Part shown: positions 1 to 12,589 of the stretch, piece by piece
Layout: every line of letters begins with the position of its first letter
How positions within the stretch are numbered: the stretch's first letter is position 1
Assembly: GCA_013407085.1 (NCBI GenBank)
Contig: JACCGJ010003337.1
Coordinates: 1-64,000, forward strand
DNA from: Atriophallophorus winterbourni
Taxonomy: Eukaryota; Platyhelminthes; Trematoda; Plagiorchiida; Microphallidae
DNA length: 64,000 bases
Direction: 5' to 3'
Notes under the pieces: model-generated
Told to the model about the DNA's origin: nothing
What the model saw: the letters and a program-made list of their open reading frames with translations, nothing else
Databases searched by the model: none
Program-made: the position numbers and the translations under genes

Positions 1-2616
1 AACCACAGCATAAAGTCTCTTGAAAACATCCTCGCTCTAAGCATTGGCATCAGCTTGATCTTATTCTTGTTAAGCGAACTAATATAGGAAGCGTGCTCCT
101 CACCAGATCATGTCAAAGCGCAGACTGCGACACTGATCATTCACTGGTCTGTGCAAAACTGAAGCTTCCCCACACGAGATTTCACCTCACCAAATTGTCT
201 GCTAAGCCTAGGATAGACGTCACTCGCATGTGCGAACCAAATCTAACTGCGCGATTTGCAAAAGCCTTCACAGCCGTGTTCAACAAGACAACCCCACTGG
301 AATCTGCTTCAGAAAACTGGGAATTGATAAAAAAGCTGCATATGCCGAGTGGCATTTTCCACCTTCTGTCCGAATAAAGGAAAGAAAGAAAGCTCGAACG
401 AGCGACTGGTTCGAAGAAAACGCTTCTGAAATGCCTCTGTGCTGGTGAGAAACGCTAAGCACTCTTGATGCGTCAAGGTATTATGCCAATGATTGATAAA
501 TACGTTCTTCTAAGAAGCAGCTAGAAATAAGGCCAAACACGACTTGCAAGGGGCGTTGTGCAAACGATTCTAGTGACTCGGAGTTAGCCTCAATATCAAA
601 AAGCTTGGGATTACCGGCATTTTAACGGTATGTATTGATGGGATCAAGAGAGCCATTGGCCCCAAACAAACTTTTTAAAACGGCTCGCATTAAGTCTTTA
701 TCTGGTAAGTCGATTGTCGTCAAAACTCAACAGATGGAAAGATGAGCAGAGCACTTCTCCTCCCTCTACTCTAGGGACAGTACGGTTCTACCGCATGCAC
801 TTGAAAATGTCGAACGGTTGCCGACCATTGAATATCTAGATACCCCTCCTACTCTTGATGAGCTCAATAAGGCAATCGACAGCTTAGCGAACGGGAAGGC
901 CCCTGGTGACGACGGAATTCCGCCTGAGCTCATCAAATGCGGTAGAGCAGCATTATTACAGCCTCTTCGCCATTTGCTGGCAGGAGGGGGGTGTCCAACA
1001 AGAGATGCGAGACACAAAGATCATCACGCTATTTAAGAATAAGGGTGACAGAGGCGACTGCAACAATTACGAGGAATCTCCCTTCTGAATGTTGTAGGCA
1101 AATTGTTTGCTAAAGTCTTACAGATCCGGCTGCAAGTTTTAGCTGATAGAAATTACTCCGAATCTCAATGTGGCTTTCGCAAGGGAAAATCGACCGTTGA
1201 CATGATCTTCTCCCTAAGACAACTTCAAGAAAAGTGTCGGGAAAAGCGTATGCCATTATACGCTGTTTTTATTGATTTAACGAAGGCATTCGACTACGTC
1301 AGCAGGGAGGGTCTTTTCAAAATGCTTGATTTGATAGGCTGCCCACCAAGACTGCTAAAGCTCGTTATTTCGTTCCACTCAGGCATGAAGGGCTCAGTCC
1401 ATTTTAACGGTTTCAGCTCAGAAGCCTTTGAAATTCGCCGAGGCGTCAAACAAGGGTGTGTTCTTGCTCCCACGATGTTCGGCATTTTCTTTGCTCTGCT
1501 TCTGGAGCACGCTTTCAGGAAGAGAACAGAAGGTATTTACCTACGCACGCGAAGTGATGCCAAGCTTTTCAACCTAAACCGGTTGAGAGCACAAACCAAG
1601 GCACGGAATGTGCTAATCCGTGACCTGCTGTTTGTCGACGATGCAGCCTTTATTGCTCACTCCCAAGAGCACCTTCAGTCTCTAATGGAATGTTTTTCGT
1701 CGGCATGCAAAGACTTTGGTTAACAATCAGCATGAGCAAGACCAAAGTCCTTGGTCAAGGGACTGTATCGCCACCAATCATCACTGTTGGAAACTGTCAG
1801 CTTGAACCAGTACATCATTTCACATATCTTGGTTCAACCATTGCGGATAACCTCTCACTAGACACGGAGATTGATAAGCGGATTGGCAGAGCAGCTGTCA
1901 TTTTGTCCCGATTGAACTCTCGTGTTTAAGGTAAAAGCAAGCTGACTGTAAAGACAAAGATGATGGTATACAACGCGTGCGTACTAAATGCTTTACTATA
2001 CGGCAGTAAAACCTGGGCCACCCACGCAAGACCGAACGGAAGATGAATTGCGTTCCATCTAGAAGAGACCGTTGTATCTTGAACATATTGTGTATGGACA
2101 GAGTTGACTATGCTGAAGTGCTTTTAAAAGCTGGTCTACAGAGCATGTTCACTCTATTGCGACAGCGCCGCCTGCGCTGGCTTGGTCATGTCTATAGAAT
2201 GGAAAATGGTAGTATTCCGAAAGATCTACTCTATGGTGAGTTGCAACTAGGAAGTCGACCATTGGGCAGACCGCACTTGCGGTACAAAGACGTTTGTAAA
2301 AGAGATATGAAAGCTCTTGGCATTGACCCGGGGAGTTGGGAAGAACTTGATCTCGACCGCTCACATTGGAGGCACTGTGTAAAGCGTCGTCTGCATGCTG
2401 GGGAGGAGCAGATACAGATCTTGGCAGCTGAACGCAGATCACGCCGCCGACGTGCAACTAACGCAATACAACCGAGTTCTGACTATCGTTGCCAGCGCTG
2501 CGGGAGAGATTGTTCCTCCCGAATCGGACTGTTTAGTCACTAAAAAAGCTGCAAAACTTGAACTTTCACGCGATTGTGATGTACATCCATGGTCGACATC
2601 GACCGAAGGAGGCCAA
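1..2616 (+). mobile_element. Non-LTR retrotransposon (endonuclease-RT LINE), 5' truncated by window edge, degenerate
   Basis: The + strand carries the remains of a LINE polyprotein in several frames. From about 21 to 180 it reads the end of an AP-type endonuclease, with HWHQLDLILVKR and the DTDHSLV (SDH-like) motif. A reverse transcriptase starts near 840 (LDELNKAIDSLANGKAPGDDGIPPELI). It continues through QCGFRKGKSTVD, FIDLTKAFDYVSREGLF, GVKQGCVLAP and the catalytic FVDD at about 1635. The C-terminal part (2043-2543) has RLRWLGHVYRMENG and GRPHLRYKDVCKRD, then a terminal Cys-rich motif CQRCGRDCSSRIGLFSH. Frameshifts and stops (for example near 400, 1030, 1725 and 1930) make it inactive. The clade resembles the EN-RT group often mislabelled 'craniofacial development protein 2-like'; I cannot fix it further. 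The 3' flank to about 2616 is shared with 50943-51055. Confidence 0.9.
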
Positions 2617-2854
2617 ACACAAATTCCACATTGACTTAGGAAACTCTATGCAATGTCGACTCGCTGTCAGCAAATCTAAAAGCAACTTGAATCTATTCAG
2701 AAGAGCCCTAGGATCGTTGGACGCCAATATAATCTGCAAATTCGATTTCTACCTACATCCGCCCTCATATCAAATATACTACACCCGCATGGGATCTGTA
2801 GTTGAAAAAAACATATACAGCCATTGAAAACTATACAGCGCACAACGGCAGAGC

Positions 2855-3180
2855 TTGTCCTTAGACTTTCTAATTATCTATACGAAATGCGCCTTAAAAA
2901 TTGAAAATGCATTCAGCCCTATACAGACGGCAACAAGGATCTTAATTTGGACACTGCTTAATCGAGAACATCATCTATTTAGCTATCTGTTATATCTTTC
3001 CCACCACACACATCTGCATGGTGACCAATTTAAACTTTACCAACAGCAAAGCAAGTTGAACTGCCGCCATTACAAATTTTTTATTCGCAATGTGCAATTG
3101 TGGAACAGATTACCTAATGAGGTTGTACAATGTGAAACCTTGATGTTTTCAAGGGCTAAAGGCCTGAAAGATCGAAACTT
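2855..3180 (+). mobile_element. CR1-type LINE C-terminal relic
   Basis: One frame reads LKIENAFSPIQ, HLFSYLLYLSHHTHLHGDQF, FFIRNVQLWNRLPNEVV and MFSRAKGL. This matches the order seen at the C-terminus of CR1-like ORF2 (a repeat-rich stretch, then F-F-x-R-N-V-x-x-W-N-x-L-P and a final FK/SRxKG segment), as in the better copy at 9120-9249. No RT motifs precede it, so it is a 5'-truncated fragment lying just beyond the 3' end of the first LINE. The open frame runs on to 3325 without recognisable content. Confidence 0.6.
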
Positions 3181-5150
3181 GCAGTGTCGTTTAACTCTTA
3201 GTAAAAGGACTCGAAATTTCGTTCAGTCGCGACTCGGTTGTAGGAATATGCTTGTAGTGTTCGGCTATTCTTCTATGTTGTCTAATAAAGTGATGAGGAA
3301 AGATTTCTTCGACGAATGCAAGTGAATACCTTGAGAAATCCATTTTGTTTGTGTTGCTTTACTTGTTAGCTAAACCTGACTAATAATAAGTTTCATTTAT
3401 GATAGATACACATTATTTTTGAGATTCATTCGTAAAGCATAGCTTGCATGTCTGTCCGGAACAGGTTATACGCTATATAACCAACTCTCATAAACCCTCG
3501 TTTGGCAAATGGACATTCGGAATATTTTTTATAACAGTAAATAAGCAATATCTACTGGTAAAAGTTCAACACTTGTCGACTTGGATGCTAAGGCCAATGC
3601 ACCATCATCCACAAGATTAGAGATAGCAAACAATTGAACTACATTATTTATCACACTGTCGTATGTGGATTGATCCAATCACGGTGTTTCAGATAATTTG
3701 CCTTAAATGAATACCAATTTAGACTTTCTTCCGGTAATCGAAGACGCGCATACTTAAAGGCTTTCAAACATGCTTTTGTGTTCGAGGCTTGACCATGTCT
3801 CACAACTTATGCAACGGCAAAAGTTACCCTCGGACAGTGTTGAACATAGCGAGTCGCTGAAGCACTAATGCTTTGTTGGCTTTTTTGTGATATACTTATT
3901 TAGGATAAGACGTGCTGATTACGTTAACTTTTGAAGTATATTTGCACAAAGTCCGGTGACGTCATGTGGAACTACTGCTCATCTATGGTTTTTAATGAAT
4001 GATTCTGATTCACAATTTATGTCCTTCTCACACATCTCTTCAGGATTTTATGAATTAGTTTATGTATGATGGGTAAACCCTCGATATTATGAACTGGTGT
4101 AATGTTGTCCATGATAAAGATGATAAAAAGTAGCCGACAAATAAGTTTGTATTTTATCGGAGTCAAACGCATCACATTGATAATTACAGGAAACAGAGTT
4201 TTTGTCTGATTAGAATCAAAAGATAGCACTTCAAATAGTACAGACAATACAAACTAGTTTTCACATGAAGTAGTTCTTTATTATCGTCGCGAAATATTTT
4301 ACAGCACAAAATAATTATTGCATAAAAAACTGTCAACAATGTGCCATTGTGAAGGCACTGGAAGGTGCATCGACTAGGATTTAAAAACAAAATATTTTAT
4401 CTATAGAAAGTCTTATTTACTCAAGGACGAATCACATAAATATTCTTGAATATATCTCAAATAAATTATACTTGTTTTATGAGGGTACTTGAAATACCTC
4501 ACATTAAGTAGCAATGACAATAATCAATTAGATGAAAATATATGAGCTATAAATCTTAATATTGTTGTGGCTTTTATTAAACGAATCACCTTTTTTTCTT
4601 GAATTTCATCATGAACTTTTCTCCTTTCATCCTCAGAAGCTATGAACTCCACTGGCTTCCTCAAAATCATCAAATTATTACACAAGTGTTCGTGTATACC
4701 AACCCAATCAATTTTTTGATGTTCCGTGCCACTTAAATAATTGTTAGGATGATTATTTAGTGATTTACCAATAATATGTTACGCGGCATAATGAACATTG
4801 AAGGTATGCTGGTCTTTCGCAAATTTCACATTTGTATTCTACACCTTTCGGATTTGCTAATGGGTAGAAAGGGAAAGCAGCCGGAGGAGCGTTCATTTTT
4901 ATTTTTCGCTTTGACTGACGCACGGCCTTGAAAACCAAAACTTAATCGTATGTTTCCATGACCAAATATTTCGACGTAGTATGGAATAACAAATAAAATG
5001 AACTTTGATATACACTTCTGGCGTTTAACACCGTTCATGAGTACAAATAATTTTGCATGACAAATAAAAAATGATAAAGATAAATTAGAATTCACGTTAC
5101 TTCATTAGTAGCAGTATGAGGTTTTTTCTGCATGTATTCTTCTGCACTTC
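3181..5150. other. AT-rich stretch without recognisable gene
   Basis: Only short, low-complexity open frames are present (longest about 90 codons near 4826-5095). None shows conserved motifs, and composition is AT-rich. I see no RNA gene, LTR pair or clear repeat in it. Confidence 0.5.
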
Positions 5151-5387
5151 GTTTTGTGCGATTATACCTGTACGAAACTTTTAATAATTGTTTTCCTCTC
5201 TAACACTCATCATTCTGTGTATTTTTGCCGGAACATTGTGGTTTTTTATCCTTGGGCGGTACGTTCAATTTTGATTGTATTTCCCACGCTCCGATTAAAT
5301 ATTACGAAATTTTGCCGATTCTTTGAAATTGCAATCTATATTACCTGCACTACTAAGATATAAATATCTATTTCATATATCTTCATC
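5151..5387 (+). mobile_element. 5' leader of CR1-like LINE
   Basis: This stretch before ORF1 contains GCGGTACGTTCAATTTTGAT, TGTATTTCCCACGCT and, after a few bases, TACGAAATTTTGCCGATTCT. A diverged version of the same block (GCGGTACGTTTAACTTGGTT, TGTATTTCCCACGCT, AACGAATTTTCGCTATTCT) precedes the ORF1-like frame at 19328. It is therefore the leader of a related LINE family and not a host promoter. Confidence 0.6.
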
Positions 5388-6543
5388 ATGGCTCACATTA
5401 CGTTTCCATGCTTAAAGGCTGGTTGTGGTAATAAAGTAGCTAAAGTTATCGAGTGTTGTATATGCAGACGCTGGGCGCACCAAATGTGCTCTAGTATACC
5501 AAAGGACCATTACACTGTATATGCAGTCCATACCTGGTTCGAATGGGTCTGCATGGAATGCAAAGAAGTTGCACAGGAGGCCTATTGTAAGCAAGTTTCC
5601 CAATTACTCGCAACATTGCAGGAACCAAACCAAAGATCTTACGCGCAAGTTGCAGCCTCGCCCAAACCAATCGTGCATAAGCCGGCGGATGTACGAAAAT
5701 CTGCGGAAGTAAGTCAGGAAAAAACTAACAACAATGTTGTTAGTCAGCGTGAGGAGAAGAGCCGGCCAGCTGAAACGTTACCGCGCTCCCCAACAAGTAA
5801 GAAAACCGAGCCGCTTCTTGGTAATTTAGCGACAATTAACTCGCAATTAGCTTCAATCAGCAGCGAATTTGCGAGCGTTGCAAAAAAGGCGCTTTTCCTG
5901 AGAAAAGTTTGAAAACCAGGACCAGAAACATTCTGATCCATAACGAGCAAGCGCATTTTATCCAGGAATCTAAATCACGACGCAGTTTAGATCGCGAATG
6001 CGTACAAAACTTTTTGCGTCTAGCAAACCTTAAGCCCAATCTCCAAATAGTTCGAGCACATAGAATCGGTCTCTACAAGAAAGAAAACCAACCAATGCTA
6101 ATCTTTGTGGAATTCAGAAACCAGAGAGACAGAGACCTGTTTCTTTTCAAAGCCGACTAAATACATACCAATACAAAAGGTTTGTATGGATTGATGCCAG
6201 ATAGCCGCCCAGTTTCAACAAATTATTTTTCGTTCCAGCGTTCGAGGAGCAAAGTAGCAAAACCGAGGATTAACCCAGATAAACGCAGATGAAATTACTT
6301 CGCAACAGCGGATATTTCAATCAAAAATGCTCAAGTGCTGGTAAAAAATATAGGGGACGAATCTTAGCTAAGTTGTTAGCAGCAAACGAAAGACTCGCTT
6401 CGTATGCGCTCAACGCTTCTGCATTAAGAACCTCTACCCCACAACCTTTCAGCGACGTAGATTCTCCACACAGCACTAATTTGGACATACCAAAAAACTT
6501 GGTAATACCTCGGGTTTTGCGCCCGAGGGTTGTCCGAGATTAG
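5388..6543 (+). pseudogene. CR1-like LINE ORF1 (PHD-like finger plus RRM-like part), frameshifted
   Basis: The first frame (5388-5912) starts MAHITFPCLKAGCGNKV and has a cysteine/histidine pattern of the PHD type (ECCICRRWAHQMC, then WVCMECKEV), followed by a Ser/Pro/Lys-rich linker with SYAQVAAS. The next frame (5909-6160) reads RTRNILIHNEQ, LKPNLQIVRAHRIG and PMLIFVEFRNQRDRDLFLF, the RRM-like core common in CR1/L2 ORF1 proteins, which bind LINE RNA. A third frame (6289-6543) carries the basic C-terminal part (KKYRGRILAKLLAANERL). At least two frameshifts separate these pieces, so the protein is broken. ORF2 follows directly. Confidence 0.85.
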
Positions 6544-6559
6544 GCGGGGTACATCGAAA

Positions 6560-9249
6560 TGCTGTGAGCATACCATACACAAATGCTTGCAGCTTGCGTA
6601 GTAAATGGCTGCAATTAATGCAGAAAGTCTCCAATAGTAAATCTAGAATCCTAGTTATATCAGAAACCTGGCTTCAATATACAGACATTATTTCAAATGA
6701 TCTTCTTTCGACATATACAGGCATCAGATCAGATAGACCAGATGGTAGACGCTGAGGAGGAGCTATAATACTACTACAGCATGGTATTCAATACCAAGAC
6801 TCTGGTATCAAAATGGCCACCTTTGGCATCCAGCTGGTCTCGACAATCGTCACTGACGGTAAGCTTTCTTTTGCGTTAGGCTGCTAATACAAAGCACTTA
6901 GCGCTCCTGAGGAGAAGGACCCGGAACTAAGGGAACTTTTTACCAGGTTGCTCAGAACTGCCCCACGAGTCTATTTAATAGGTGACTTTAACCTACCGGG
7001 TATTGACTGGGACACGCAGACGACCTCTGATAGAACTTCTCAGGTATATCTCGATTGAATACACTCCGGTTCGCTTCATCAGCACGTAAGTGAGAAAACT
7101 AGGTACAGAGATGGACATTCTCCATCTACACTGGACCTACTTTTGTCTAAAGGTCCTAAAGATGTCCAAAACCTTTCTTATGAATCCCCTTTGGGGAAAA
7201 GAGACCATGTCACCATAATATTCCAGGCAATTCTCTGTTTTCATAAGCCACCAGTCAAATACAGGCATAATCTAAATCGAGTTGACTGGAAAGCCGTACG
7301 GCTTTCCGCTTAACGATGTGACTGGTTCTCTGAAATCAATGATATCTAAAGTAAATGGTCGGTTATTAAGCGCAATATTTTAAGTATTCAAGACCTTTAA
7401 TGTCCTTTTCGACCTACACCGCTAAAGAACAAGCCACCTTGGTGGACTCCTGCTGTTTGACGCAACACTGGCAGAGATATACAGCCGTACTAACCTATAA
7501 AAATTGGTCGTGCTATAATGCTTCGAGAAGCAACACAGTAAAGCTACAACGGAAGTTTAAGCGAAGCTACGAAATTTACCTGGCGAAATCTGCTAAAAAG
7601 AACCTTAAGAAGTATATTAATTATGTTCAGTCTAAGGGTAAGACAAGGGAGCACATAGGTACCCTAATATTATACAATGGCGAGAAGGCCAATTCTGACG
7701 CCGAAAAGGCAGCATCTTTGCTGGATTATGTTCGAAGCGTACATAGAATGGATGGTGAAGATGCGATTCACTCAGTCCGAACTTATATTACGAAAATGGG
7801 TGCCTCACTAAGCGAAGTAGTTTTTTGCACGGATGGTGTCGCGCGTGTCCTAAAAAATCTAGATGGAAATAAATCCACCGGACCTGAAGATGTGCATCCT
7901 AAAATTGTAAAGGAAATATCTAAAATACTAGCAGAGCCCCTATGTGAGTTTTACAACGAATCGCTCTGCAAGGGCATTTTACCAGATGACTGGAAGAAAG
8001 CTATTGTCGTACCCATTCCAAAGAGTGGTTGCGCAAACATAGTTAAGAATTTTCTACCGGTAAGCTTCAAAAATGTTTTATGTTAAACCTTGGAGAGACT
8101 TATCAGGGATCGATTTTGCAGCCAGCTCGTGCAAAATTTATGATTAAGCACGGTTCAACATGGCTTAAAGGAAGGTCGTGTCTCTCGAATCTTTTATGCT
8201 TTTTAGATAAAGTTTCTAAGACATTGAATGAAGGCGGGCGGGTAGAGGTCTTTTACTTACACTTTAGTAAGGCGTTCGACTCGGTTAGTCACAGGATGAA
8301 GCTCGCTGCCAAATGCATATCTGGTAAGGTTCACGACTGGATAACCAGTTTTCTTCGTGATCGATCTTTCCAGGTCCGTGTAGGCGATACCACCTCTGAA
8401 TTCGCAACCGTTACCAGTGGGGTCCCACAAGGTTCAATATTAGGCCCAATACTCTTTCTGATCTTCATCTATGATCTGACATAGCATTTGTCATGTCCCT
8501 CCTACATGTTTGCTGATGATGTCAAATTCACCGGATCCAGTGATCCCGGTGATTTGTTGAGAGATATTGAAAAGGTCATTAAATGGTCTCAGGATTGGGA
8601 TCTTCTTCCGAACTATAGTAAATGTCATCTGTTGTCTGCAGCAGTCCATAAAATTACAGTAAGTGCGAATAACGGTAGGATCGACTTTCAATCTATTCAG
8701 AGGGTTAAGGATTTGGGTATAGTCGTAACAGCGGACTCCAAATGGGCTGCGCAATGTGCCACAGCTGCACAACAAGCTATAGGGGAACTCTTTAGGCTTG
8801 AATCCGTTCTGACGTGTAGAACGCCAGAAGTGTTTATCCCTTTGTATACAGCGATTGTCAGGCCACATTTAGAATACTGCGACCAAGCCTGGAGCCATTT
8901 CTTTCAAAAAGACATATTACTACTAGAAAGAGTCCAACGACTGGCCACCAAAATGGTTGAAGGTATGCTTGGGAAACCCTATGAAGAACGTCTAATTACT
9001 TTGGGTCTCTTCTCTCTTCGGCGTCGACGTCTACGGGGTGACCTCATAGAAACCTTCAAAATCCTGAAAGGCTTAGGCGACGAGGGTTGTCAAATCCTGT
9101 TCTCACAAGCGATCAACCCATCAACTGGAGGACATTTATTGAAGCTCGCGAAAAACCACAGCCGTCTGAATCTTAGGCAACACTTTTTCAGTGAAAGAGT
9201 GGTAAGCTTCTGGAACAAGCTGCCTGAGGAACTAATAGCTTCAAGGTAA
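6560..9249 (+). pseudogene. CR1-like LINE ORF2 (endonuclease and reverse transcriptase), broken
   Basis: Endonuclease motifs appear in one frame with internal stops from 6564 to about 7300: YTNACSLRSKW, ILVISETWL, YLIGDFNLPGIDW, STLDLLLS and GKRDHVTI. The RT spans 7400-9249 in three frames: GVARVLKNLDGNKSTGPEDV, LPDDWKKAIVVPIPKSG, VEVFYLHFSKAFDSVSH, SGVPQGSILGPILFLIFIYD and the catalytic YMFADDVKF at about 8503. The C-terminal region reads IVRPHLEYCDQAW, RRRRLRGDLIETFKILKG, FFSERVVSFWNKLPEEL. Family enzymes nick DNA and copy LINE RNA at the nick. Stops at 6753, 6883 and 7056 and frameshifts near 7300, 8080 and 8485 leave it inactive. It is the most complete CR1-like copy on the + strand. Confidence 0.92.
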
Positions 9250-9254
9250 TTCAA

Positions 9255-9677
9255 GGTTTTTAATGGTCTTAAAAGCAACATGCCTAACAACAACCAAAGG
9301 ATGGTAAAAATTAAAATTAAAGTGTATAAACAATAAAAGGAAATAGAGTAAACAGTATATAAATGTTCTGGAAACGAATAATGCAATAAAAATTCGTCTA
9401 ATTTCGTTTCAAATTCATGCAAGCTAGTGGAGTGAGCAACGGTTGAAGGTAAACTGTTCCAAGTAAAACAGACACGGACAGGGTAAAATACCTTCTACAG
9501 TTCAGGTGGGAATGAATTATGACCAGCACATATTCATGGGTCCGATAATTTCTCGTATCCCTTCGCGTGAATAATTCCTGTAAGGGATGGTTCGGGGTAT
9601 GGAATGTTTTGTGAAGTAAGATAAGGTCTCCTCCGATTCGTTGATAGGGAAAAGCAAACAGATTCAGTTGAGCTATC
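9255..9677 (-). mobile_element. Antisense LINE 3' tail (family repeated at 63030-63470)
   Basis: Read on the - strand, a frame gives VRVCFTWNSLPSTVAHSTSL then HEFETKLDEFLLHYSF, which is the C-terminal pattern of a CR1-like ORF2 (R-V-x-x-x-W-N-S-L-P ... F-x-x-x-L-D). The same block, diverged, is found near the right edge of the window. It lies tail to tail with the preceding + strand LINE and ends where the BEL/Pao LTR begins. Confidence 0.65.
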
Positions 9678-10251
9678 TGTAAGGTTCAAAGTAGTTTGAA
9701 AATTCTTCCTTTCCCTTCAACATTCGTTTTATTTTGAACCTAGTTACAAAACCTGAATTTTGTGTAATAGATTTTGCTTGTGTTTAATTTTCCTACAGTA
9801 TTTTGATATAAAACTTTTCTTTTTGTAATTATTTCTGTTATTGTAAATCTTTTCTGTACCGCCTTTGGTCAAATGTTTGTTTTAATTTATTGTTTCTGCC
9901 ATTGTCGGTCATTGTTGCGGAATTTAGTTGCCATTTTGGGCTTCAGTATTTTGCTTGATTTTGGACGCTATTTTGAGTGTCATTTTTGATTGTCACAGAA
10001 AGTTTGGACGACATTTTGGTAAATCGATTCTTCTTATTTTTATATCAGGTCGTCTTTTGTTTGAATTGAATTTGATTCTGGAGTATTTGGCTCCATTGTT
10101 GCTGTGACGTCCCTATACAATTAAGGTTTGTATAGTTATTTTTGTTGTAATTGTTGTTAATAAAGTACCGTAGAATATCCCAATCGTTGTTTTGAATTTA
10201 TCGAAATAAGAAACGGGTGGACTACGCGTAACTCACGTCACAGACAATACA
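9678..10251 (+). repeat. 5' LTR of BEL/Pao element
   Basis: It matches 12590-13165 almost throughout. It starts TGTAAGG and ends AATACA (TG...CA). A possible poly(A) signal AATAAA lies in GTTAATAAAGTACCG near 10159-10173. In the 3' LTR this spot reads GTTAATTACAGTACCG, so the signal is lost there. Confidence 0.9.
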
Positions 10252-10544
10252 GTACTTAATTTGGAAATTGATTCTTCTCGAACTTGGCGAGAAGTACTCA
10301 ATTCGGTTTCTGTGCTCAAGTTGGATCGTTTCAATTGGATTCGCATCACAACTTGTCTTCTGACTGGTACAGTATTTGTCTCAACCGGAGAAAATACACA
10401 TTTTGGTTCGTTCAATTGAAGCTATATTGAGCAAAATTGGCGAAGAACTCCCCGATCGTCGTGACATTGAACATTTGAAAGTCAATCCCTGTTCACAACT
10501 TTGTTGACGTCCCCTTTTTATTTATTTTTTGTCGTTTTGGAACA

Positions 10545-12385
10545 TTGTATATTTCATCTAATATGCCTAAGATATCTTCTAAGATAGCTTCTAAAGAAAA
10601 CGATGATGATAGCATTTCGATTTCTCAACAAGTGTTACAATTAAGGCGCGATTTAGATGCTGCTAGATCAACGATAGAGCGCTTGACAGAGGAACGACGA
10701 GGAGTCGCTGAAGAAGTAAACTTGATCGCCGGTACAAGTAGCAAAACTGAAGGGTTCGACTCGGCGGTGAGCTATTTGCAACCAGCGATGAACATGAGTA
10801 TGGGATTGCCTAAAGTAGAATTATCCTACTTCGACGGTAATCCGATAGACTATTGGAAGTTTCTGAAACAGTTTGAATGTTACATTGAGTCGAGGCTTAT
10901 GGATCCAGGCCAGCGACTGTTGTATTTGATGTATTATTGTCGGGGCAAGGCTCGAAAGCAATTGATGCATGTGTCATGCTACAACCCACTGAGGGTTATA
11001 CGCGGGCAAAGATGATTTTGAAAGATTTGTTTGGACTACCACATGTAATTGCCAGGTCAACATTAGAGGAGTTGCTTGATGAAGCTAGAAGACTTTCCAA
11101 CAACTTAGATGGTTTGTCTGATTTGGCCATAAAAATGGAAAATTGCCAAATCACATTGACGCAAATGAAGTGTGACGCTGATTTGAATTCAGTCACAACT
11201 TTGGAAGGATTAGTGAAATGCTTCCCTTTTGCGTTACAACAGCAGTGGGCCGACGCAGCGGATACAATGCTTGCTGACGGGTCAGAAGTTGATTTTGCCA
11301 GTCTGACCGAGTTCGTATCTCGGAGAGCAAGAATTGCCAGGAGCAGATTTGGCATGCTAATAGATAGAACATATGTCTCTTCGAAGCCATCAGAGAAACC
11401 AATAATGCCAGATGGAAGGAGGGTGTTTATGACTACGAGGGAACCGAGGCCAATGCTGGTTGAATGTTTTCAATGTAGAGGACCTCATAAGATAGAAGAT
11501 TGTCCTGTTTATCAGGAGGCTAACGTAAAAGCCAGATGGAATATGGCTAAGCAGCATGGAATATGTTACGTTTGCTTATGCCGGTCTCACAGGTCATTCG
11601 ATTGCAAGATTACGAATACTTGTTCCGTTGGAGGTTGTAGTAGACGACACCATTCTTCGCTGCATTATGATCGTCCTAATGAGCAACTGAAAAGTATAAA
11701 CTGCAGTGTTACTGCTCTCAATGCAGCAGTAAGCTTAGGCTACATGACAGTGAACATTGACACGCCATTTGGACTTGTTCCAGCCGTGGCTTTACTTGAT
11801 AATGGCTCTGATACAACTTTGATCTCGCAGAGTTTTGTTGAGAAATTTTGTATGCCTAGTGCGCCAGTTGATGTGTCGATAGCAACACTTGGTCTACACC
11901 GAAAGTTGAAAAGTTCGTTGTTAAGTTTCGATGTGCATTCGGTGGACAGTGATGAAATAATTCATGTTGCCGAAGCTTACACGGTTTCAAAGTTACCTGA
12001 AGCAGTGCTGAAATCTCCAAATATGATCAGCACGAGGTATGCACATTTGAAAGATCTGAAGTTTTCAGAAAATGTGGGGAGAGAAATAACTTTGCTTATT
12101 GGCTGTAACGTACCGGAAGCGCATTGGGTGCTTGAACAACGTGTAAGTGGTCGAAAGCAGCCATTCGCTACCAAGACGTTACTTGGATGGGTACTACAGG
12201 GACCAACCGATTGGCCGCTTGGTATTATTGAGACAGCGGAAGTGAGTGAAGATGGTTTGGTACGAACGGTCAGCATACGAACAAGGGATGACGTGATCCG
12301 GCGTGATATTCGGAAAGTATGTTTGTTAGAAGGGTCCCAAGAGGTGGGTGACTTGGGTAAGGATCAGGACAACTCTTCTTTATAA
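10545..12385 (+). pseudogene. BEL/Pao gag with retropepsin domain, one frameshift
   Basis: The first frame runs 10545-11015 (a later ATG at 10563 gives MPKISSKIAS). It has a coiled-coil-like N-terminus (VLQLRRDLDAARSTIERLTE), then LPKVELSYFDGNPIDYWKF, the start of the DUF1759-type capsid region. A single-base shift near 10958 moves the frame: the protein resumes as KAIDACVMLQPTEGYTRAK and continues to 12385. Two zinc-knuckle segments follow (CFQCRGPHKIEDCP; CYVCLCRSHRSFDC). A DUF1758-type aspartic protease has ALLDNGSDTTLIS as its active-site motif (D-N-G instead of the usual D-S/T-G) and later TKTLLGWVLQGP. The frame stops where a complete Pao element would enter reverse transcriptase. It would form the retrotransposon particle. 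Confidence 0.9.
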
Positions 12386-12589
12386 GGCAAGAAGCATCAC
12401 CGGAGGATGTGGTGAGTCTGCGGCTTGCAAACGCATTCTCTATAAAAAGCTACTAATATCCAATGATGGTGATGTAATGTGGCGGAAGTGACTCGCCACT
12501 AAATAAAGTCATTTGCTGCTCTGAGTTCATTAGGGTATTCGTTGAACAATCGTTGTACAGTTGAGCCCTAGAAAGAATTTGGTCGGAGG